9,809 nucleotides of DNA, from assembly GCA_023140455.1 (NCBI GenBank), contig JAGLLQ010000095.1:1-9809 (forward strand), written 5' to 3'. Positions within the stretch are counted from its first letter, which is position 1. Each line of letters opens with the position of its first letter. Position numbers and translations under genes: made by a program. Below the pieces are notes generated by a model. It made no database searches. It was not told the DNA's origin and saw only the letters and a list, made by a program, of their open reading frames with translations. Positions 1 to 7,613 of the stretch are shown one piece after another. The stretch comes from Desulfobacteraceae bacterium. Lineage in GTDB: Bacteria; Desulfobacterota; Desulfobacteria; Desulfobacterales; Desulfobacteraceae.

Positions 1-46
1 CAAATAATTCTGTTAAGCAGTCAACAGGTGAAATTTTTGTTTTCAT
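1..46 (-). CDS. tssL: Start of probable TssL (DotU/IcmH-like) T6SS protein, cut by window edge
   Basis: Only the first 15 codons are present (MKTKISPVDCLTELF), so the domain cannot be seen. An ATG at 46-44 is preceded on the minus strand by AGGTG at 60-56, a well-placed ribosome binding site with 9 nt spacing. The gene begins 14 nt after the tssK stop codon, on the same strand. In most T6SS clusters tssJ, tssK and tssL occur in this order, and a short N-terminus with a D-C/L-x-E-L-F pattern is compatible with DotU-family starts. TssL is an inner-membrane protein with a cytoplasmic domain that joins TssM and TssJ in the membrane complex and contacts the baseplate. That a gene starts here is well supported; its identity as tssL rests mainly on gene order. 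Confidence 0.62.
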   Translation of the reverse strand, partial: MKTKISPVDCLTELF

Positions 47-60
47 GGGCTATATCACCT

Positions 61-1458
61 TTACAGTTGTGAGATTACTATTTCAATTGATGCATCCTCA
101 GGTGCATTGTCCCAGAAAAGAGATATATCTCCTGCGCGTTTTATCTCCTCCCACAGATGATGTTTTGAATCAATTCTAAAATAATGTAAACCTGCACGTT
201 TCGGCATGCCCGGAGGCGGCACGAGTCTGTGTCTCACAGGAACACCAGGAAGAGCTCTTGAAATCATGCTGCTAATACTATCTTTAGGACCAATCTTTAC
301 GAGATTGTGTAAATCATTAATTATTTTTTCTGATTCACCGGTACTTTTAAGAACAAGGAAATACATATAAGAATCTCTAAATTCTTCTGCAGGTATCTTA
401 ACTGAAAAATAGTCAGCTTCTCTTATCATGCTGAACACACTTTCCCCTGCAACAGAAATACCCTTAAGAAGTTCTCCAATCAAAAGCTGAGTCTCGTTAA
501 AACAATAAAACAAATGTTCATGACTATATTCCGGTAATAATGGAGTCCCGTCACTTAATTGTCCAAGGGCATTAATTCTATCGGAAAATGTACTTAAGTC
601 TCCAACAATTTGTCTTAATTGCTTATAAACCTCCTGGGGATGAATATCTGCATTTTCAATCATGTGGTTTAAAACAGGAAGTGATCTGTTAAGGGCATTT
701 AAAACAAGAAGATGAGGTATAAAATGAGCATCAAAATCAGACGATTGAAAACCCTGTGAGAGCTTATAAGATTCAAAAACTCTGCATCTTGAAATCATAT
801 TTTCCCTTAAATCCTTTAAAATCTGCATCAAAGCATCTGATCCTGAAAGTACAAAAACAGGTGCCACAAACTGTTTTGAAATACTTATTTTCTCTTCGTC
901 AAGCTCAAGCTGAAAAATCGGTATAAACAGATAATCATTAAATTTATCTATCTCTATATCCCAAAAAATCTTTAGAATATAATTCATTTTTCGTACATTT
1001 GCTGGATCGCCACCTTCATGAACGTCCTTGATGCTTTCAGGTTCAACATAAGAGACACATCGAGTACCTACGGAATCAAGGCTATCAGTTTCTTCAATTG
1101 AAGAAACATTCTTATCGTAATTATCCCACTTTTTCATTCCAAGATAAACTGTAAGAGGCTTATCTCTTTCAACATCAAAAGATATATCTTCAAAAGATCT
1201 GGATTGAATAAAAGCATTGCCCGGATACTGAACCCAGGTTCCATCCTGAAAAATCAATTCACATTTATCTATCTCAACAACGCGCTGGGTTAATGAAGAT
1301 TCCTGCACAGCAATTTTGTTGCAGCCCCAAAAATATGGAGTGTGATATTTGTTATGCGGTGTTACTAAAGATTTTAAAAAATTATCATTCTGTTGGAAAT
1401 GCTGAGGCTGAAGGAAAAGACCCTGATGCCATAAAATTGGTTTCTCAGAACTATTCAT
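61..1458 (-). CDS. tssK: Type VI secretion system baseplate protein TssK
   Basis: TssK (465 residues, the usual family size) is the trimeric baseplate component that links the T6SS tail baseplate to the TssJLM membrane complex in the cytoplasm. The N-terminus carries the family signature around residues 9-24: LWHQGLFLQPQHFQQN, matching the W-H-x-G-x-F-L-x-P-Q-H-F-Q pattern. The C-terminus has the typical proline-rich stretch (VPPPGMP near residue 415) followed by an L-H-Y-F-R-I segment and W-E-E-I, as in the domain that contacts TssL. Its ATG overlaps the tssJ stop by 8 nt (1451-1458), so the two are probably translationally coupled. A clear AAGGAG site lies at 1473-1468, inside the end of tssJ. 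No disruption is visible. Plus-strand open frames inside this gene lack support and are shadows. Confidence 0.95.
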   Translation of the reverse strand: MNSSEKPILWHQGLFLQPQHFQQNDNFLKSLVTPHNKYHTPYFWGCNKIAVQESSLTQRVVEIDKCELIFQDGTWVQYPGNAFIQSRSFEDISFDVERDKPLTVYLGMKKWDNYDKNVSSIEETDSLDSVGTRCVSYVEPESIKDVHEGGDPANVRKMNYILKIFWDIEIDKFNDYLFIPIFQLELDEEKISISKQFVAPVFVLSGSDALMQILKDLRENMISRCRVFESYKLSQGFQSSDFDAHFIPHLLVLNALNRSLPVLNHMIENADIHPQEVYKQLRQIVGDLSTFSDRINALGQLSDGTPLLPEYSHEHLFYCFNETQLLIGELLKGISVAGESVFSMIREADYFSVKIPAEEFRDSYMYFLVLKSTGESEKIINDLHNLVKIGPKDSISSMISRALPGVPVRHRLVPPPGMPKRAGLHYFRIDSKHHLWEEIKRAGDISLFWDNAPEDASIEIVISQL

Positions 1459-2014
1459 CTAATATAGCTCCTTTTATATCATGTTCTTTTAATCGCAGAG
1501 TCAATTCTATATCTGTAATAACAGCAACTTCTTTCCTGAAAAAAATTATCCCTTTTTTTTCTATTTTATGGGGTATTTCAAAAAAGCATGTTGACCTGCC
1601 CGGAACAAGATCAAAGTATCCAGCAACAATACCAACAAATTTAGCCTTCTCAGCCCTATCCAGGACTATTACATTTTTTTCGCCGGGATCTACAAATATT
1701 TTCTTGATGGCCTGTACGCTGGGGTCAAAATTTTGCGCTTTTAATAATTTTTTCAAACCATCTCTATACTCAGCCAGTTCAACAAATTTGTTTATATTAT
1801 CACATTGATAAAAAACAAGCTGAAGGGCATGTGATGTTCCTTGAAATTCATTGAGCATATTATCTGCATTTATTGATACTTTAATGCTTTTAGGTTTATA
1901 ATCCCATTTTGGCTCAGGCTTAGGTTCTTTATCCCCACATGAAGTAATTATCAAACAAAAAACAATGATTACTGCATGCCACAAAGGAAAAAACAATTTA
2001 TTGTTATTGTCCAT
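1451..2014 (-). CDS. tssJ: Type VI secretion system lipoprotein TssJ
   Basis: TssJ (VasD/SciN family) is the outer-membrane lipoprotein of the T6SS membrane complex; its periplasmic transthyretin-like fold binds TssM. The 187-residue product has a short charged N-terminus, a hydrophobic stretch at about residues 8-23 and a lipobox I-T-S-C with the acylated cysteine at C26. Residue +2 is Gly, not Asp, which fits outer-membrane sorting. A D-K-E-P-K-P-E-P linker follows, then a beta-rich domain beginning around residue 41 (K-S-I-K-V-S-I) with the family-like A-L-Q-L-V-F-Y-Q-C segment near residue 63. The start ATG at 2014-2012 has an AAGGGG ribosome binding site 8 nt upstream. It is the first gene of the visible T6SS operon, separated from the HATPase gene by 120 nt that hold a candidate promoter. 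Confidence 0.88.
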   Translation of the reverse strand: MDNNNKLFFPLWHAVIIVFCLIITSCGDKEPKPEPKWDYKPKSIKVSINADNMLNEFQGTSHALQLVFYQCDNINKFVELAEYRDGLKKLLKAQNFDPSVQAIKKIFVDPGEKNVIVLDRAEKAKFVGIVAGYFDLVPGRSTCFFEIPHKIEKKGIIFFRKEVAVITDIELTLRLKEHDIKGAILDE

Positions 2015-2022
2015 ACTTTGAG

Positions 2023-2066
2023 CCCCTTGTACTTAATTAGGTTGATATTTACTATAACTTGTACTT
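2023..2066 (-). repeat. Pair of 9-nt direct repeats in the tssJ leader
   Basis: The 9-mer CTTGTACTT (plus strand; AAGTACAAG on the coding strand) occurs at 2026-2034 and again at 2058-2066, start to start 32 bp, about three helical turns. The upstream copy sits where transcription from the predicted promoter would begin. The downstream copy overlaps the tssJ ribosome binding site (AAGGGG, 2028-2023). This arrangement could be an operator or an RNA-level site, but in DNA this AT-rich a chance repeat is possible. Confidence 0.4.
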
Positions 2067-2068
2067 TT

Positions 2069-2097
2069 TATCTAATATATATGGGCAAATCTGTCAA
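2069..2097 (-). promoter_or_regulatory. Candidate sigma-70 promoter of the tssJ-tssK-tssL operon
   Basis: On the minus strand a perfect -35 hexamer TTGACA (2097-2092) is followed after 17 bp by TAGATA (2074-2069), which matches the -10 consensus at only three of six positions. Transcription would begin near 2062, leaving a leader of about 48 nt before the tssJ ATG. The -35 and spacing are good and the -10 is weak, so an activator may be needed. Readthrough from the HATPase gene is an alternative, as no terminator is seen between them. Confidence 0.45.
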
Positions 2098-2134
2098 TAC
2101 AGAATATAAATATCTTCTACTCTCATAGGCAAAC

Positions 2135-2539
2135 TCAGGGTTCTATGATCAAACTGATACAATTTTGACTATTCGTGAATGAATAGTCAAAACTTTTAGC
2201 TATTTGTTTAACAAAAAAAATTCCAAGCCCTCCCGGGTTACGATTTTCTAAAGAGGCATTAATATCAGGCTCTTTAACCTTCAAAGGGTTAAACGGAATG
2301 CCGTTGTCTAAAATTTTTAAAAGCAGTTTATCACTCAATGTATCAATTTCTATATCAATGCTTCCTTCTTTTGTATCTTTAAATGCATAATTAACGATAT
2401 TAACAACTATCTCTTCAATTAATAGGTTGATTTTAAAAAGCTGCTTTTTATCGCTATTTTCCCTCCTTAGGTTATCTGCAACAAAGTCTTGAATTTTTTT
2501 TACTGATTCAAGATTTGGTTTAAAGGATTTTTTCTCCAT
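2135..2539 (-). CDS. RsbW/SpoIIAB-like anti-sigma factor (HATPase_c_2 serine kinase)
   Basis: This 134-residue single-domain protein belongs to the GHKL ATPase group of anti-sigma factors and serine protein kinases (RsbW, SpoIIAB). ATP-binding motifs are visible: N box E-E-I-V-V-N-I-V-N-Y-A-F at residues 42-53 with N47, G1 box L-D-N-G-I-P-F-N-P at 77-85 with D78, and G2 box G-G-L-G-I-F-F-V at 103-110. There is no transmembrane segment, so it is cytosolic. The family either sequesters a sigma factor or phosphorylates a STAS-domain antagonist. Such an antagonist is encoded directly upstream, 23 nt away on the same strand, so the two are very likely an operon and a partner-switching pair. An AGGT ribosome binding site lies 8 nt before the ATG. 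The actual target (sigma factor or another protein) is not in the window. Confidence 0.85.
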   Translation of the reverse strand: MEKKSFKPNLESVKKIQDFVADNLRRENSDKKQLFKINLLIEEIVVNIVNYAFKDTKEGSIDIEIDTLSDKLLLKILDNGIPFNPLKVKEPDINASLENRNPGGLGIFFVKQIAKSFDYSFTNSQNCISLIIEP

Positions 2540-2562
2540 TTTTTATTACCTGATTTGGGTAT

Positions 2563-2907
2563 TTATTCTTCAGCTATTCCATCTCTTGCTGTTTCAAGAT
2601 CATCATACAGAGTCATAAATGCATTAAATCCGGCCATTTCAATAATTTCCCGAACATTATGACTTGCATTGCAAATACAAAAATGACCTGAATCATACAG
2701 ATATTTAGTCACAACAATAAGTACTCTAAGACCTGCGCTGCTTATATATTCAGTATCAGCGAGATCAAGAATAATTTGTTTTTCTCCATTTTCAATAATA
2801 CCAAGCAATCTATCTTCAAGATCTTCTGATGTTATTGCATCTATCTTTCCTGCAACATGCACTATTGAGCATAACTCTTCTTTGCTAACGGTTATGTCTA
2901 TGTCCAT
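2563..2907 (-). CDS. STAS-domain anti-sigma factor antagonist (RsbV/SpoIIAA-like)
   Basis: A 114-residue stand-alone STAS domain. The family hallmark is at residues 48-63: D-L-A-D-T-E-Y-I-S-S-A-G-L-R-V-L, where these proteins are phosphorylated on a serine by their cognate HATPase kinase. S56 and S57 are the candidates; A58 occupies the position of one serine in SpoIIAA. An early G-K-I-D-A-I-T segment (residues 20-26) is also typical. Unphosphorylated antagonist binds the kinase/anti-sigma protein and frees its partner. The gene has a strong GAGGGG ribosome binding site 7 nt before its ATG and is first in a two-gene unit with the RsbW-like gene. It is divergent from the hybrid histidine kinase across a 154-bp AT-rich gap. 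No PP2C phosphatase, which would normally reset the switch, is present here. Confidence 0.87.
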   Translation of the reverse strand: MDIDITVSKEELCSIVHVAGKIDAITSEDLEDRLLGIIENGEKQIILDLADTEYISSAGLRVLIVVTKYLYDSGHFCICNASHNVREIIEMAGFNAFMTLYDDLETARDGIAEE

Positions 2908-3001
2908 ATTTAAACCCCTCTACAATTTAATAAAAAAATACCCATATCCTAAATCTATTATCAGACAATAAAGAACAAATTAAAGTATTTAAATATTATC
3001 A

Positions 3002-3029
3002 TTCTCATGATACAATTTACAGTTATAAT
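3002..3029 (+). promoter_or_regulatory. Candidate sigma-70 promoter of the hybrid histidine kinase gene
   Basis: A perfect -10 hexamer TATAAT (3024-3029) is preceded after 16 bp by TTCTCA (3002-3007), which matches the -35 consensus at four of six positions. Transcription would start near 3036, giving a leader of only about 26 nt. The surrounding 154-bp gap is extremely AT-rich, so an isolated -10 match carries limited weight. No convincing promoter for the divergent STAS gene was found; the best minus-strand match is GATAAT at 2962-2957 with a poor -35. Confidence 0.45.
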
Positions 3030-3061
3030 TAAAAAAAATGAAAAATAAATGAAATAGTTTT

Positions 3062-4981
3062 ATGAATAATTATGAAATTTTAGTTAACCTGTTGATATTA
3101 GTCGGAATCTGTATATTAATTTGCAGTCTTTGGCAATTTAATAAAAATGTTAAATTGCTTCATGACATTGAGATTGAAGAGAAACACGGCCTGGTCACAC
3201 TAATTTTATTCCATAAAATTTTGATCCTGGTTTTTATAATTCTCTATACAGTAATTTTTTTCTGCTTTATTTTTCATATACATATTGGGCTAAAAATAAC
3301 CGTGGCAATTTTGTTGTTAGGTGGTGCTGCATATGCTTATCTGAAAACGTATTTTAACTACAGGCTATTAGAAACAACTAAACGTAAATATATAGAAGTT
3401 CTTGAATTAAACCAGGATTTGAATGAAGGGCAAAAGGATTTGTCTGCAAGCGAAAGAAAGTATCGATCTATCCTTGAAAACATTGATGAAAGTTATTTTG
3501 AAGTTGATTTGCAAGGAAATTTAATGTTTTTTAATGATTCAAGCTGTAGAATTATAGGATATCCACGGGAACAACTCATGGGTAGAAACTATACAACTTA
3601 CATTGCTAAAGAAGACGTTCCCCCTGTTCTTGATGTATATCAAGGTCTATATACAAAAAAGTTAAATCGAGGTTTTGTCGAATACGATATTATTACAAAG
3701 AATGGTACAAAAAAGGCTATTGATACTTCCATAACACTATTATGCGATGAAGATGGAAATCCAGCTGGATTCAGCGGTCTGGCGCGGGATATTACTGAAA
3801 AAAAACAGGCTGAAAAAAAACAAAAACAACTTGAGACTCAAATCGTCCAAGCCCAGAAACTTGAAGCGATTGGACATCTGGCAGGCGGTATTGCCCATGA
3901 TTTTAATAATGTGCTGACTGCTATCTCCGGTAATACTAAACTTTTGATGATGGACAAAGAAGGTCTTCGAGAAAAAAGTCAGAAGAATTTAAATAATATA
4001 ATGAGTGCTACTGAGAGAGCAGGAGCGCTCATTAATCAGGTTCTTACCTTTAGCAGACAAAACAAAGAAACTCTTTATCCTGTAAGGTTTGATTTAATTC
4101 TGAAAGAAGCCATAAGGTTTATCAGAAGCACAACATCCACCAGTATAGATATCAATACAAATATCCATACAAAAAAACATTACATTTTAGCTGACTCAAC
4201 ACAAATTCATCAGATTATTATGAATCTTTGCACAAATGCTAAATATGCCATGGAACACCAAAATAAAGGAACCATTGATATTAGCCTGGCTATTACAGAA
4301 CTTGATAACTTTACAGGTATAACAGGGAATCTTTTACAGGGAATCTTTTTTGAACTGAGTGTCAAAGATACTGGAGAAGGAATACCTCCTGAAGTTTTAG
4401 GAAAAGTATTTAACCCCTTTTTTACTACAAAAGACCAGGGTAAAGGTACAGGACTTGGTCTTTCTACTGTTCATGGTATAGTTAAATCCTATGGTGGTGA
4501 TATCAAGGTTAAAAGCGAAGTTGGGAGAGGTACAACATTTAAAGTATATCTACCTGTAACAGACAAAGAAGCTTTTAAAAAAGAAATTATCTCCCAAAAT
4601 AGAGTCCAAGGACAGGGCAATATTCTCCTGCTTGATGATGAGAGCTGGATCACTGAGTCTTTTGGCGAATTGTTTTCAGATTATGGTTACAATGTTGATG
4701 TATTTAATTCATCAGAAGAAGCACTAAAAACAATAGAGAAAAAAAGTGATCACTATGATGTTATAGTCACTGACTTTCAAATGCCTCAAATGAATGGTCT
4801 TGAATTTGCAGAAAAAATAAAAAATATAAATGATCATATCGCAATAATAATATGTTCGGGTGATCTGTCTTCAATCCCCAAAGAAAAAGCAGAAAAGTTA
4901 AAACTCCATGCAATGGTTCAAAAGCCGTTTGATGATGATAAACTTGCTGAAATCATTCAAAATGCAATAAATAAAAACTGA
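3062..4981 (+). CDS. Membrane-bound PAS hybrid sensor histidine kinase with C-terminal receiver
   Basis: The 639-residue protein has three predicted membrane helices (about residues 5-24, 45-72 and 79-97), then a charged coiled-coil-like linker (100-132). A PAS domain with PAC tail covers about 132-248, ending in the typical A-R-D-I-T-E-K-K. The dimerisation/phosphoacceptor region contains G-G-I-A-H-D-F-N-N with H279. The ATPase domain shows an N box with N392, G1 D-T-G-E-G-I-P (D436), an F box N-P-F-F-T-T-K (451-457) and G2 G-K-G-T-G-L-G-L. A receiver domain from about 519 has acidic D525/D526, phospho-accepting D571 in T-D-F-Q-M-P, S599 and K621. All catalytic residues are present. There is no DNA-binding output domain, so it must signal through a phosphotransfer protein or by receiver contact. 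It is the only plus-strand gene, with no obvious Shine-Dalgarno before its ATG. The ligand is unknown. Confidence 0.93.
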   Translation: MNNYEILVNLLILVGICILICSLWQFNKNVKLLHDIEIEEKHGLVTLILFHKILILVFIILYTVIFFCFIFHIHIGLKITVAILLLGGAAYAYLKTYFNYRLLETTKRKYIEVLELNQDLNEGQKDLSASERKYRSILENIDESYFEVDLQGNLMFFNDSSCRIIGYPREQLMGRNYTTYIAKEDVPPVLDVYQGLYTKKLNRGFVEYDIITKNGTKKAIDTSITLLCDEDGNPAGFSGLARDITEKKQAEKKQKQLETQIVQAQKLEAIGHLAGGIAHDFNNVLTAISGNTKLLMMDKEGLREKSQKNLNNIMSATERAGALINQVLTFSRQNKETLYPVRFDLILKEAIRFIRSTTSTSIDINTNIHTKKHYILADSTQIHQIIMNLCTNAKYAMEHQNKGTIDISLAITELDNFTGITGNLLQGIFFELSVKDTGEGIPPEVLGKVFNPFFTTKDQGKGTGLGLSTVHGIVKSYGGDIKVKSEVGRGTTFKVYLPVTDKEAFKKEIISQNRVQGQGNILLLDDESWITESFGELFSDYGYNVDVFNSSEEALKTIEKKSDHYDVIVTDFQMPQMNGLEFAEKIKNINDHIAIIICSGDLSSIPKEKAEKLKLHAMVQKPFDDDKLAEIIQNAINKN

Positions 4982-5001
4982 TTATTCTTTTTTATCTTGA
5001 T

Positions 5002-5766
5002 TTATTGTCCAGATTTATTATCCTGGTTAACATGCATCCCAAATGCCAGCATCATCTGGTTCCTGTCCTCCATTTGAAGAGATGCCTCAAGCCCTGCTGC
5101 ATCAATATTCACATTAAGAGCCTCTTTAGTCATTCTCAGCCCCATGGGATTTTTACTGGTCATAACTTTTCCAAGTTCTATTGCTGTTTCAAGCATGTTA
5201 TCCTTTGGAACAACCCTGCTTGCAAATCCCAGGTTTAGAGCCTCCTGTGCATCCATCCAGTTCCCTGTCAAAAGAAATTCATTGGCTCTTCCAGAACCAA
5301 TAAGTCTTGGAAGGAAATAGGAAGATGACATATCAGCGCCCCCTAATCCAATATTTATATATGCAGCACTGAATCTGGCATTATCAGCTAAAATACGAAT
5401 ATCTGAAGCCATGGCAAAAGAAAACCCAATTCCTGCTGCTGCTCCATGAACGCAGCAAATTACAGGCTGTGGAATTTTTCTTAATCCAAGCATCATTCTT
5501 GACAGTCTGACTTGTGCGTTATAAGCATCTGCAGGCTGCATGCCAAAAATTTCAAGTCCAAATGTCTTCATGTCAAGACCTGCGCAAAAGCCTTTTGCCT
5601 CACCCCCGTCAAGAATAATAACAGAGACACTGTTGTCATACATTCTATCATTGATAAAATCTTCAAGTTCACACAGCATTTCTTCATCTACAGCATTATA
5701 ATTATCCCACCTGTTCAAAGTAAGATATCCAATACTTTCTTCCTGTTTGAATATAATTTTTCCCAT
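5002..5766 (-). CDS. Enoyl-CoA hydratase/isomerase (crotonase) family protein
   Basis: A 254-residue crotonase-fold protein of typical length. The oxyanion-hole motifs are clear: G-F-C-A-G-L-D-M at residues 59-66 and V-H-G-A-A-A-G-I-G at 106-114. Aligning by eye with rat mitochondrial enoyl-CoA hydratase, the first catalytic glutamate (E144, in Q-P-E-I) is replaced by Y136 in A-A-Y-I. The second (E164) is kept as E163 in A-N-E-F-L-L-T-G. The following loop is G-L-G-G-A-D-M with D145, as in a common crotonase subgroup. Hydratase activity is therefore uncertain; isomerase or another acyl-CoA reaction is possible. It is the last gene of the operon, 14 nt after the acyl-CoA dehydrogenase, with an AAGGAA ribosome binding site. 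It is convergent with the histidine kinase gene, with only 20 nt between the stops. Confidence 0.88.
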   Translation of the reverse strand: MGKIIFKQEESIGYLTLNRWDNYNAVDEEMLCELEDFINDRMYDNSVSVIILDGGEAKGFCAGLDMKTFGLEIFGMQPADAYNAQVRLSRMMLGLRKIPQPVICCVHGAAAGIGFSFAMASDIRILADNARFSAAYINIGLGGADMSSSYFLPRLIGSGRANEFLLTGNWMDAQEALNLGFASRVVPKDNMLETAIELGKVMTSKNPMGLRMTKEALNVNIDAAGLEASLQMEDRNQMMLAFGMHVNQDNKSGQ

Positions 5767-5780
5767 TATAAATTCCTTTT

Positions 5781-7583
5781 TTAATCCTTAAAATACTCAG
5801 GCTTCATATTTAAAGTAAGATTGTCTCCGTCCATAAGTCTTGAAGCTAATCCATATATCTTTGCAAGTTCATATCTGAAAAAATAATTCATAGCAAAAAG
5901 CTTGCCATTATAGAAATTTATATCTTTTTTAGAGCAATTTTCAGATAAAGCTTTTTTAGCTGCAACTCCCTGAATCAACCATTGCCATGATATAACGATT
6001 AAACTGTAAAATTCGAGAAAAAGGCTTGCATCGGAAAGATAAGCATCAACACCCTTTGTTCCTGCAACATTAAAAAGAAATCCAACCACTTTTTCAAGTT
6101 CATTTATTGATTTTTCCAGTTGCTCTGCAAAAAAGACAAGCGCCTCAATTTCCTTTGCCGTACTGATACTTTCTTTAACCTCTTCTAAGAAAAACAAACC
6201 TGCTTTGCCATCCTTCATTACAATCTTTCTTCCTAAAAGATCCATTCCCTGAATACCTGTTGTGCCTTCATGTATGGCATGAATTCTGATATCTCTGAAG
6301 TATTGCTCAACTGGAAAATCATCACAATATCCATACCCGCCAAAACATTGTATGGCGGTACTGGTGGATAAAATTCCATATTCTGAAGGAAATGCTTTTG
6401 CAACAGGTGTTAAAAGACCGAGCAAAAGCTCGTATTTCTCTTTCTCATCTCCTTTGGAAACCTTTGCAAGATCGGCATACATACAGCATTGAAGAATCAG
6501 GGATAAAGATCCCTCCACAACTGACTTCTGGAAAAGAAGCATTCGTTTTACATCAGCATGTTCAATAATCGGGATCTGTTTGATCTGTGGGTCCTTATTA
6601 GTAATTGGTCTTCCCTGGGGTCTGTTTTCTGTGTACTCAAGGGCAGCTAAATAGGCAGCTGATGCAATGGCACATGAAGCTAAGCCGACAGCAATTCTGG
6701 CTTCATTCATCATCTGGAACATATGGATAAGACCTTTATTCTCTGTACCCACAAGCCATCCATAGCAGTCATCTTTTTCACCCATTGATAATTCTGCTGC
6801 AGGAGTCCCCCTGTACCCAAGTTTATGGTAAACCGACGTTGTTGTTATATCATTATCAATAAGTTCTCCATTGTCATCAAGCCGTTTTTTAGGAACAACA
6901 AATAAAGAAATACCTTTTGCTCCGAGCGGTGCATTTTCAATTTTTGCAAGCATCAAATGGATGATATTGTCAGCACCATCGTGATCTCCTGCTGATATAA
7001 AAATTTTTACTCCCTTGATTTTAAACCTGCCGTTTTTATCCGGTACTGCACTTGTGGTAATATCAGAAAGAGAGCTTCCTGCCTGGGGTTCTGTTAAAGC
7101 CATTGTGCCCTGCCATTTACCGTCAAGCATTTTTGCAACATATGTATCAATTAGTTTCTGACTGCCAAATGAAGTTATTAGTTCAGCAGCCCCGCCTGTA
7201 AGAAGAGGATAGGCACTGGCTGAATAATTAGATGCTGCAAAGATAAAACTTGTTATTCCCCGGATAATATCCGGAATTTGATCGCCGCCGTGCTCTTCTG
7301 AAAACCCGGATGCAATCCATCCACCCTGACCAAACTCCTTCATAATTTTTTTTACAGACCTATGAACTTTAACTTCGCCACCCTCAAGCACAGGCTGATT
7401 TCTATCCATCTCTTCAAGAACAGGATACATCAATTTAACAGCTAGTTTTAAAGCTTCATCAATTACCATATCAAACATTTTTTCATTATGTTTGTTATAG
7501 TATTCATAATTAGTAAGAGATTTCACATCAAAAACCTCTTTAATCATAAACCGGATATTTCTTATGCTGATAAATTTTGCCAT
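5781..7583 (-). CDS. Acyl-CoA dehydrogenase, 600-residue FadE/DmdC-like class
   Basis: A FAD-dependent acyl-CoA dehydrogenase that would introduce an alpha-beta double bond into an acyl-CoA and pass electrons to ETF. At 600 residues it belongs to the long class with an extra C-terminal helical domain (about residues 460-600), which includes mycobacterial FadE5 and DmdC. The N-terminal segment I-R-N-I-R-F-M-I-K-E-V-F matches the class. Flavin-binding signature M-A-L-T-E-P-Q-A-G-S-S is at 161-171, and I-Q-C-F-G-G-Y-G-Y at 411-419. The catalytic base is E439 in R-I-H-A-I-H-E-G-T-T-G-I-Q. The start is firm: AGGAGG lies 6 nt before the ATG. It follows the DUF362 gene by 30 nt and precedes the crotonase by 14 nt. 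The substrate cannot be read from sequence. A DmdC role (methylthiopropionyl-CoA) is possible but unsupported by other dmd genes here. Confidence 0.93.
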   Translation of the reverse strand: MAKFISIRNIRFMIKEVFDVKSLTNYEYYNKHNEKMFDMVIDEALKLAVKLMYPVLEEMDRNQPVLEGGEVKVHRSVKKIMKEFGQGGWIASGFSEEHGGDQIPDIIRGITSFIFAASNYSASAYPLLTGGAAELITSFGSQKLIDTYVAKMLDGKWQGTMALTEPQAGSSLSDITTSAVPDKNGRFKIKGVKIFISAGDHDGADNIIHLMLAKIENAPLGAKGISLFVVPKKRLDDNGELIDNDITTTSVYHKLGYRGTPAAELSMGEKDDCYGWLVGTENKGLIHMFQMMNEARIAVGLASCAIASAAYLAALEYTENRPQGRPITNKDPQIKQIPIIEHADVKRMLLFQKSVVEGSLSLILQCCMYADLAKVSKGDEKEKYELLLGLLTPVAKAFPSEYGILSTSTAIQCFGGYGYCDDFPVEQYFRDIRIHAIHEGTTGIQGMDLLGRKIVMKDGKAGLFFLEEVKESISTAKEIEALVFFAEQLEKSINELEKVVGFLFNVAGTKGVDAYLSDASLFLEFYSLIVISWQWLIQGVAAKKALSENCSKKDINFYNGKLFAMNYFFRYELAKIYGLASRLMDGDNLTLNMKPEYFKD

Positions 7584-7613
7584 TTATATCCTCCTGTATG
7601 TTAAGGATTTGCT

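Noticed and set aside
1293..1808. 171-codon plus-strand open frame across the tssK/tssJ junction
   Set aside because: It lies antisense to two well-supported overlapping T6SS genes, has no recognisable domain, and its composition is that of a shadow frame.
2908..2962. GGGTAT on the minus strand upstream of the STAS gene, resembling a sigma-B -10 element
   Set aside because: No matching GTTTAA-like -35 at 12-14 bp, and sigma-B promoters are not expected in a Gram-negative bacterium; AT-rich chance match.
4970..5023. Possible terminators between the convergent histidine kinase and crotonase genes
   Set aside because: Only a 5-bp all-AT stem (AATAA/TTATT, 4970-4986) followed by a T-rich stretch, and a 4-bp CCAG/CTGG pair within the crotonase end; both too weak to call.
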